Assembly (NCBI GenBank): GCA_019828595.1
Contig: JAHQRK010000008.1
Coordinates: forward strand, 868,001-932,000
Direction of reading: 5' to 3'
Length of the DNA: 64,000 bases
Source of the DNA: Aphanomyces cochlioides
Taxonomy: Eukaryota > Oomycota > Saprolegniomycetes > Saprolegniales > Verrucalvaceae
Notes under the pieces: generated by a model
The model's database searches: none
Seen by the model: only the letters and a program-made list of their open reading frames with translations
What the model was told of the DNA's origin: nothing
In this document: positions 57,643 through 64,000 of the stretch, one piece after another
Position numbering within the stretch: the stretch's first letter is position 1
How the letters are laid out: each line of letters opens with the position of its first letter
Translations under genes and position numbers: made by a program

Positions 57643-58490
57643 ATGGGCAACATGGTCGAGCCCGTGCATCCGACAAGCACATGTCTTCTCCACCGACAGA
57701 ACTCCATTACGTCGCTTCTCCGCACGAAAACAAAAGGCCACATCTCGACAAAGTAAGCCTAGCTAGCCGATGCCACAGTGATCACCGTGGATTTGTAGTG
57801 TCCATCTCCTTTGTGTCGGTTTAGACGGCAGCGGCAAGACGAGCATTGTACAAGGCGCGACGTATTCTATCACAGTCGAGCTCAAATATGTGCTATGTAG
57901 GCTTGACTGGCAAGGGTGGACTTGGTGGGGACCAAACGATGTTGGCAAATCCACTCCCAAGTCGTGCCGCCACTGTGCGAGTCATCCGATTGGGTTCCCG
58001 CGATGTTTTGCTGCAGGATTTTCCCGGTCGTCGTGAATTCCGCCACGTCTGGTTGCTCCATGCGCCTCATTTCTGCGCTGAAATGCTCTTCATAGGTACT
58101 CGACCGTCCCGAAAGAGGAGGTCGGCGCGGTTTGCTTTTGCGTCGATATCTCTGATACGATTCGCTTCCCGTCGGTGGCTTTGGAATTACAGCGTCTCCA
58201 TGAATTCCAAACAAAATTCATACTCGCCAACGTGTGGCTCTTGTTTACAAAATGCGATTGCCGTCCTGTAAGGCTCAAAGTGCTATCGTCGCTTGGACTT
58301 CATGGTCGTCTAGGCGAACAACAAAACGCCGTTGGATATCTTCGAGCAACTCAAGACACTCTATGCTCAATTGACCAAAGATCGATGCCTTTGGGCATTT
58401 CAACTCGTTCCGTTGTTGGATTTCACCGAAAAGAACAGTGTCAAGACCTTGAAGACATGGATGAACGATACATTGACACATTTCCCATGA
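57643..58490 (+). CDS. ARF-like small GTPase, spliced
   Basis: The protein would be a membrane-switch GTPase of the ARF/ARL group. ATG 57643 starts MGNMVEP, where Gly2 could be myristoylated. Introns at 57753-57798, 58052-58095 and 58268-58313 splice well; another lies near 57862-57900, but its exact junction did not resolve in frame. Motifs are P-loop CVGLDGSGKTS, switch-II DFPGRREFRHVW in place of the usual DxGGQ, then KEEVGAVCFCVDISDTIRF (the ARF VxxVxDxxD region), and TKCD for N/TKxD. The C-terminal part reads NNKTPLDIFEQLKTLYAQL and ends at TGA 58488. The Pro-Gly in switch II recalls ARL13-like members. The subfamily is uncertain. Confidence 0.7.
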
Positions 58491-58956
58491 CTCAAATTCC
58501 AACATGACCGGCAGGGGACGCGGCTTAAGCTCGAGTAATACCAACGAATTCACGGTAGCAATCCATGGAAGATCCTAATCAACTAAACTTTGACCCTGGA
58601 CACCACACAAAGCTAGCCGTTGCTCTGTGCCCTCAGTTTTGCTTCACCACGTTGTTTTGGCGAAAGTCAGGAGCGGTCACGATGGCTCGGAGGTATAATA
58701 GATGGAGGAACTTTGCGGCTCAGGACTTCCAAAGCCCGGCCATGCTTTATTGATGCATATAAGTTAACCAGCATAAAATTGCCGTCTCCGGGGGAATGCG
58801 CATACGTTCTCTTGATTCATGATCTTGTCAGAGCTCGGGAACGACAGCATTTCGATCGATGAAGCTCTCGGTTTGCTCGCTTGTGACGTGTTGGAGTAAC
58901 AATCTTGGAAGTGCACTTTGCACTAGTGGTGATACATTGGTCTTGAATAAATAGGC
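58491..58956. other. Intergenic, no gene seen
   Basis: Only short, featureless open frames occur here, between the GTPase stop and the convergent 3' end of the membrane-protein gene. Confidence 0.4.
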
Positions 58957-59586
58957 TCATATGTAGTCGATGTAGTCGAATTGACTGCGGGCAGACATGT
59001 CGAGCATGGGCATCATTGCTCGGAGCATGTCATCCAGGACGGGCATGTTTTCGTCGATGGACATGGCTGACGTGGCTGTCGCTGCGGGCGAGAGTGGGCT
59101 ATAACTCATCACATACGGCTCGACGTCTTGTAGAAACGTTTGGATTTCACAGTGGTTGACAAACGCATGGCCCATCGCGATATGGCCTTCAAAGCCAAAG
59201 CGAGCGGGTTTTTCGTGGACGACAATGTGCGGCTTCTGGATGCCAACCATGTCGTACTGGGCAGACGCGAGCTTGATGCGACCCAGGACGCGCGCTTCAT
59301 ACGTCCACGATCTTGGCGTGACGATGTACCGTTCAACCCCCCACAGCTGCCATGCAATCCAACCAGCGTAGACGGACAATGCAAATGCAATCGGCACGGC
59401 AAAGACAAGCAGGACATGCGCTGGAAACCCATAAGCAATCATGAGTGGCAGCGCAACGACGATCGGAACGTTCAAAATCGACCACAGCAACGCTCGCCAC
59501 GGGCGTACTTTGGCTGGCACATTCACTTCGACCCCGCCCGTGGCAAGGGGCCGGAAGTTATACCGGCGAGATGCGTCTGGCGTCAT
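58957..59586 (-). CDS. Two-helix membrane protein, paralogue of the gene at 61599
   Basis: I do not recognise a named family. From ATG 59586 the 209-residue protein has a short N-terminal domain, then two closely spaced hydrophobic helices (LLWSILNVPIVVALPLMIAY and HVLLVFAVPIAFALSVYAGW). A WGVERYIVTPRSWTYE stretch follows, then a soluble domain with ARFGFEGHIAMGHAF and EIQTFLQDVEPYV. The C-terminus is Ser/Ala-, Met- and acid-rich. No intron is needed. The closest relative visible is the gene 2 kb away, which shares W-x-x-ERY/F-V-I/T-P-x-x-WTYE, RFGFEGH and the helix spacing. The hairpin followed by a soluble domain suggests an organelle membrane anchor, which is inference. Confidence 0.7.
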   Translation of the reverse strand: MTPDASRRYNFRPLATGGVEVNVPAKVRPWRALLWSILNVPIVVALPLMIAYGFPAHVLLVFAVPIAFALSVYAGWIAWQLWGVERYIVTPRSWTYEARVLGRIKLASAQYDMVGIQKPHIVVHEKPARFGFEGHIAMGHAFVNHCEIQTFLQDVEPYVMSYSPLSPAATATSAMSIDENMPVLDDMLRAMMPMLDMSARSQFDYIDYI

Positions 59587-59699
59587 TTTTGCGAAATGGG
59601 GCCAGCATCGCCGAGGCCTGTTTGAGTTTGCAACTTTGTCCGATTGGCTCCATGCGTGAGAAAGTTCTGGTCTCCGTGACCGCCTCGATCTGTCCACTG

Positions 59700-61050
59700 G
59701 ATTTGAAAAACTTATTTAATCTACACTTTGTCGTGAACTTTGTAGCCTTTGGCTTAAATGAGAGAATTTAGTTGAATTCGAACCTTTCGGACAAGATACG
59801 ATGGGTGTCAGGACGGACAGCCGCGATGGAAACGTCAACACTTGCATCTCGCAGGGCGCGGTGAACAGTCTTTCGCTTGGCGAGTTTCGCCGTCTTTTTC
59901 GCGGGATTTGCGGCTGGCGAGATTGCCGTGAAAGGCACATTGCACAAAAGTGCAATGTCGAATTCACATCCAATGGGGTCAGATGCGATGAAATTTCCAC
60001 CAAGAGGTTGGTGGCAACATACCGTGTACTCGTACCCAGATTATTCGCCGCTGGCTGTGCGGTTGCATGGCTTGAAAGGAGCGAGAGAGAGAGAGCCTGA
60101 AAGTACGAGTCAGGACGTCAAAGAGGAGGGGCAATCTTTCAACTTTTGGATTCATGCTTTGTGAGAGAAAATTGCAATGTGAATTCTGGATAGCCAACTT
60201 GTTTGGACGCACACATGACTCAATCTGGACTCCCTACGTGATATATCTGTGCGGGTTGACTCGACGACGAGGGGCGGCTGTCGTCGTCTTGACGGAATTT
60301 GTCACGGTTGGACTTTGATCGGGTGTACTGACCACTGTGGATCGCCGTGGGGTGGTGCAGCCGTTGTGGAAGATTGCAACACTGGTCTGCGTCAAGGGAC
60401 AACTGTGTTGCGGAATTTGGGACGGCATCTGTTGCGATTTCGTCGAGCGATCGTCCACGTTGACTCGTCTGTCTACAAGCAATAAGATCGAACGCGGGTG
60501 GCGTGCGAGTAATGAATTCTTACTGTCTAAAGAGTGTTGGACTATGGCCCCGAACTTGACAGTCTGCTTCCTTTCATCACAGCAATCGCCGAGAGTTCCT
60601 GTTTGGAAAATCATCGAGAAGACTGGTAGAGTCCCCAAGCACTGGAACATGAGTTTGACCATTGTATCCCCCTCAATCCTTCAATTTATGTCCTTCATTG
60701 GCATTCGACTAGATTATAGCGTCTGGTAGAATTCCCCGGCAGGGCAAATTTCCCCCCAAGAGTGCGACATCGTCCCCCCTTCTCGACTGGCTTACATTCC
60801 CAGCAGAAGTATTTTCGCATCAATGGCTCATCGTGGATAGAATTGCTACAAATGAAGTCGTCGTCGAGGTGAATGCCAAGGTAGACATTGTCCCCGCGAC
60901 GGCAGCGCCCCCCCCCCGCTACAACCCCCTCTACAGGGATTTTGATTCACACCACAGCATGCAATCATCGCGTGAGCTTGACGTCCCCAATTTTTTGAAA
61001 GTGAGCAATCGCGTGATTCGAGCATGGACATTTTCTTCGGCATGGGCACA
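59700..61050. other. No supported gene
   Basis: Open frames overlap on both strands at 59716-60164, 60220-60729 and 60833-61096. They have no conserved motif, and the longest (60234-60662, minus) is low-complexity Thr/Pro/Ser sequence. A spliced gene cannot be excluded. Confidence 0.35.
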
Positions 61051-61602
61051 TCAAAAGCCACGACATGTTGGAAACCTACACACAAAACCCTTGTAATTTT
61101 TCAACATGGAGCGAAACCATCGAGGTATATTCAACCCATTGAGCATACATTGGGCTCCACATTCAGCTAGAGCATTGCGTGGCGAGAGATGAGGATCCAT
61201 TGAACGCGGCATCTTGAATCCGACTCTCCTTGAAATATGAAAAACTTGGTATATTTCTATCTCCATTGGATACATTTCCCCATTTTTACACGAACTCAAC
61301 AAGTGATATTCTTTGAAAACCAAAGGGCGAAGCCACGGAGGTGATAGCTCAAGTGGGGGCTCTTCTCCATCGACTGACGTTGCCTCGGCACCAGGATGAA
61401 CTCCAACGACGACCGCTATAAGCCATAGAGTGAGTGGATAAATAGTTTCTATTATAATAGTGCCGTGGTTATAGTACTGGTCATTCTGACCACAGCGTCG
61501 ACAGTGGCTCGTTTGCGTCTTGGACGGCGGCGATCGAGCGCTTGACATGACATGGCCTTGATGATCTTGATGGGAAACACGTAGCTCTTGGGCTCGCATC
61601 AT
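61051..61602 (-). CDS. Hypothetical 183-codon open frame
   Basis: I do not recognise this protein. It holds one hydrophobic segment (IYPLTLWLIAVVVGV), a CRRCGQND stretch and a C-terminal part with several Cys. It ends right next to the upstream membrane-protein gene and could be a read-through open frame of its 3' flank. There is no independent evidence that it is expressed. Confidence 0.25.
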   Translation of the reverse strand: MMRAQELRVSHQDHQGHVMSSARSPPSKTQTSHCRRCGQNDQYYNHGTIIIETIYPLTLWLIAVVVGVHPGAEATSVDGEEPPLELSPPWLRPLVFKEYHLLSSCKNGEMYPMEIEIYQVFHISRRVGFKMPRSMDPHLSPRNALAECGAQCMLNGLNIPRWFRSMLKNYKGFVCRFPTCRGF

Positions 61603-62171
61603 ACTTCGCTTTCTTCCACGATGGGCGACATGCCGACCCGTGGCGGCTCCACGTTCGCGTTCATAGGCGGGCTGTAAGCAACGTTCGGGGGCAACAACGG
61701 CGCGATCTGGTCGAGGAACTCGATGATCTCGACTTCGTCCTTGAACGCTACACCAAAGCGCATGTGCCCTTCAAAGCCGAACCGGACGGCCGGCGCGTCC
61801 ACCTGTAGCTTGCCTGCTGTGTGGAGGTCAAAGCTCTGCGCGTCTGTCGTGGCCAAGCCGCGGTATTTTCGCTCATACGTCCACGTTGTTGGCGAGATGA
61901 CAAACCGTTCGAGGCCACGGAGTTCCCAGAGGAGCCACGAGCCAAAGGCCCACAATTCAAAGCCAATCGGGATCGCAAAGAAGAGGACAACCCATCGATG
62001 GTCCGTGAAGTGGGCAATCACGGGCACAATCGCAATGAGCAGCAAATGCACAACTATCCATGTAATTACGCGGCGCTGATGGCACACGACGGGGACTGTG
62101 ATGGCCGTGCCACCCGTCGGCAACGTCTCGAGCTGAAAACGCGTCGACCCGCGCATTCCGACATAATGCAT
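61599..62171 (-). CDS. Two-helix membrane protein, paralogue of the gene at 58957
   Basis: From ATG 62171 the 190-residue protein has a soluble N-terminus, two hydrophobic helices (WIVVHLLLIAIVPVIAHF and WVVLFFAIPIGFELWAFGSW) and the sequence LRGLERFVISPTTWTYE. It then has AVRFGFEGHMRFGVAF and EIIEFLDQIAPLLPP, and ends in a Pro/acid tail (SPIVEESEV). Spacing and motifs match the gene at 58957-59586 on the same strand, so the two are a dispersed tandem pair. No intron is needed. The function is unknown; the family appears to be a membrane hairpin with a C-terminal soluble domain. Confidence 0.7.
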   Translation of the reverse strand: MHYVGMRGSTRFQLETLPTGGTAITVPVVCHQRRVITWIVVHLLLIAIVPVIAHFTDHRWVVLFFAIPIGFELWAFGSWLLWELRGLERFVISPTTWTYERKYRGLATTDAQSFDLHTAGKLQVDAPAVRFGFEGHMRFGVAFKDEVEIIEFLDQIAPLLPPNVAYSPPMNANVEPPRVGMSPIVEESEV

Positions 62172-64000
62172 CGAGAACTAGTCAAGGCGGATTTGAGAAT
62201 GGCAACGGTCAACTAGTGCAGCTGTTCGTCAGTCAAAACGGAGTGACTTCCGTCGTCGCCACGACATTTTGCATCATCTCCTCCCTGTCTCCCATGGCAT
62301 CTTCATGGCAAAACTCCACCGAAATATCGACTCCATGGTACAAAAATGCACTTTGCACTTCCGAAAAGGACACTTTTAACTGCAATTTCGTCTCGACATG
62401 CACAATTTCGTCTGGAATTGACTCGGAAAAATGCTATCAAGCTGGGAATGCTCGAACGATTCGACAGTGGATGTCTCTCTCTTCCCCGCGTTGTCGTGAG
62501 CCACTTGGACTTGAATTCATGTACAGAATGTCGCCCGTCGTGGCCCGTGTCACCTGCTGTGGCCACTGTATCTTGGGTGTTTCCCAGCATGAAGGTTGCA
62601 TGACGAGAAGAGTAGCACTGGAGGAGACAGTCACGACGGGCATGTGGCGTGGAATTGCCTTAAAGCATGCCATCCATCCAAGCACCCATTGCATCTGGAC
62701 AGTGCGCGACCAGCGTTCGCGCCTCCTGTCGACTGAATTTCCACGTGATCTATGGCTAGCTACTGACATTTTTGTCAACTTGCCGCTCGACGCGCTGGAA
62801 AATCAAGCGCAAAGCGCAAGACAAGAGCGTGTTCACGTGCTAACGACTCAACTGCACTTGGTTGATGCAATTCAGACAGCGTGGGACGACGTAACAAGCG
62901 TGGTGGTGCATGTTTCTCCTCGGGCCAAGTTGGCCGCTCGGCGTTCTTCACCCACTCACGCTTCAATTCATCCACGCACATTTGAACGCCAGCCACATCG
63001 GAGATTTCACGAGATTGAAATGGCCACCACGACGACGGGCTTTATGTGTGTGATATTTTACTCGCCCCTCTCTCAAGGCTGACGTCATATGCAGAGACCA
63101 CGCGGCGGCGGCTGGTGGGCAATAGACACGAGATGGACTTGGCGACGACGCGACCATGAAAACTGTTGCGGTCATCCAGCTAGAAAGATTCTCGGCAAGA
63201 CGAAAGTGTCCGTTGTACAAGTCCAGCGAGTTGTCAAACTTGATGGTTGAGAATTCCATGTTGGCAGAAAGTGCATTCTTCGCCCGACGACCGAGACGGC
63301 GACATGTTATTCATTGTTGTTCGCAACAAACTGTCGCAAAGGTTGCACGCACTTGAGCTGCAAAAAGAGCACTCTACACTGTACACGAGCATAAATTTGA
63401 AGAGATTCCACGACAAGTGTCAGCTTGTTGGCAAGAGAGAAAGAAGCTTCACATGGTTGATCTGCTAGCGTTGAACGTGAAGCTCTGCCGCCCTCCATGC
63501 ATCTCGTCGTGGTCGCCAGCTCGTTTTCAACGACCACTGCGAAAACAGAAGGAGTCGGAACAGCTTGTTGTTCATCCAGAGACGGGAAATTCATGCACAG
63601 CGACGCTGGTCGTTCATTTCAAGCATTACAACACATCATTCTCTTGAACGCCGTTGCCTGTTGATGCAAGCAAAACGTCGTTGCATCGAGTTTGCACTTG
63701 GCAACGCACAAATTTGCACCAAAATTTATGAAATTTCATGTGTTTTTGAGATTTATCTTCGACTGCTTTGGGAGAATTTTGGACAAGCAAATATTGACAT
63801 ATACCTCGTTTTAATGACATTGTAGAGTAAAAGACCTTATTTTAAAGACTTTTCCATTTAGTCTTGACATGGTAGATGTTGTTAAAGCAAGGTAGAAGTC
63901 GCAATGCGATAATTTGATGTTGAAATGGGAAACACCAACAACTTCAATCCGCAAATCCCGGTCAGAGAGCACATGCCACGGGTGTGCAAAGGACAGAGAG
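62172..64000. other. Unresolved, several overlapping open frames
   Basis: A 288-codon plus-strand frame (62216-63082) overlaps three minus-strand frames (62437-62778, 62775-62996, 62963-63259), and another minus frame lies at 63307-63594. The minus set could be exons of one spliced gene (for example NKLTLVVESLQIYARVQ followed by MEFSTIKFDNSLDLYNGH), but I find no diagnostic motif on either strand and leave it unassigned. Confidence 0.3.

Noticed and set aside
60234..60662. 142-codon minus-strand gene
   Set aside because: Low-complexity Thr/Ser/Pro sequence with an equally long plus-strand frame; no start or splice support.
62216..63082. 288-codon plus-strand gene
   Set aside because: Opposed by three minus-strand frames over the same span; no recognisable domain on either strand, so the strand cannot be chosen.

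Overview
The window reads as nuclear DNA of a filamentous protist, most likely an oomycete (Saprolegnia/Aphanomyces/Achlya type). The genes on the right have very short GT...AG introns of 39-51 nt. The left half is full of degraded Tc1/mariner-like and MULE-like DNA transposons. There is no operon structure or bacterial signal. The taxonomic call is inference and no marker here proves it.

Left part (1-17.9 kb) is repeat-rich and holds no convincing host gene. It contains a Tc1/mariner element with TIRs and TA duplications (1.01-2.76 kb) and a long-TIR MULE (2.85-8.56 kb) whose transposase is split by a nested DDE element (about 5.9-7.5 kb). It also contains a 437-bp MITE, a second MULE remnant with an in-frame 24-bp tandem repeat, a 3.3-kb foldback element with GAGCATCCCCACCGG ends and TTA duplications, and a 273-bp MITE with a 10-bp target duplication that ends 74 bp before the next start codon.

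Centre (17.98-51.69 kb) is one giant nonribosomal peptide synthetase gene with 15 short introns and about 11,010 codons. The domain order is C*-A-T-E / C-A-T-E / C-A-T / C-A-T / C-A-T-E / C-A-T / C-A-T / C-A-T / C-A-T / C. This gives nine adenylation domains, three epimerases, a degenerate first condensation domain and a terminal condensation domain with no thioesterase. Much of it arose by very recent internal duplication: a block of about 8.9 kb is repeated at a distance of 10.78 kb, and a 3116-bp unit is repeated in tandem. Small patches differ exactly around the substrate-pocket motifs. One copy (module 6) carries a 1-nt deletion that breaks the frame. By the co-linearity rule the product would be a nonapeptide with D residues at positions 1, 2 and 5, the same residue at 3 and 6, and the same residue at 7 and 9.

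Right part (51.7-64 kb) is gene-dense housekeeping DNA: mitochondrial ribosomal protein L1, a BPNT1-like inositol-monophosphatase-family phosphatase, an acyl-CoA-binding/enoyl-CoA isomerase fusion, a secreted cysteine-rich repeat protein, an ARF-like GTPase, and two paralogous two-helix membrane proteins. None is an obvious tailoring, export or regulatory gene for the NRPS, so the synthetase appears to stand alone between a transposon field and housekeeping genes.
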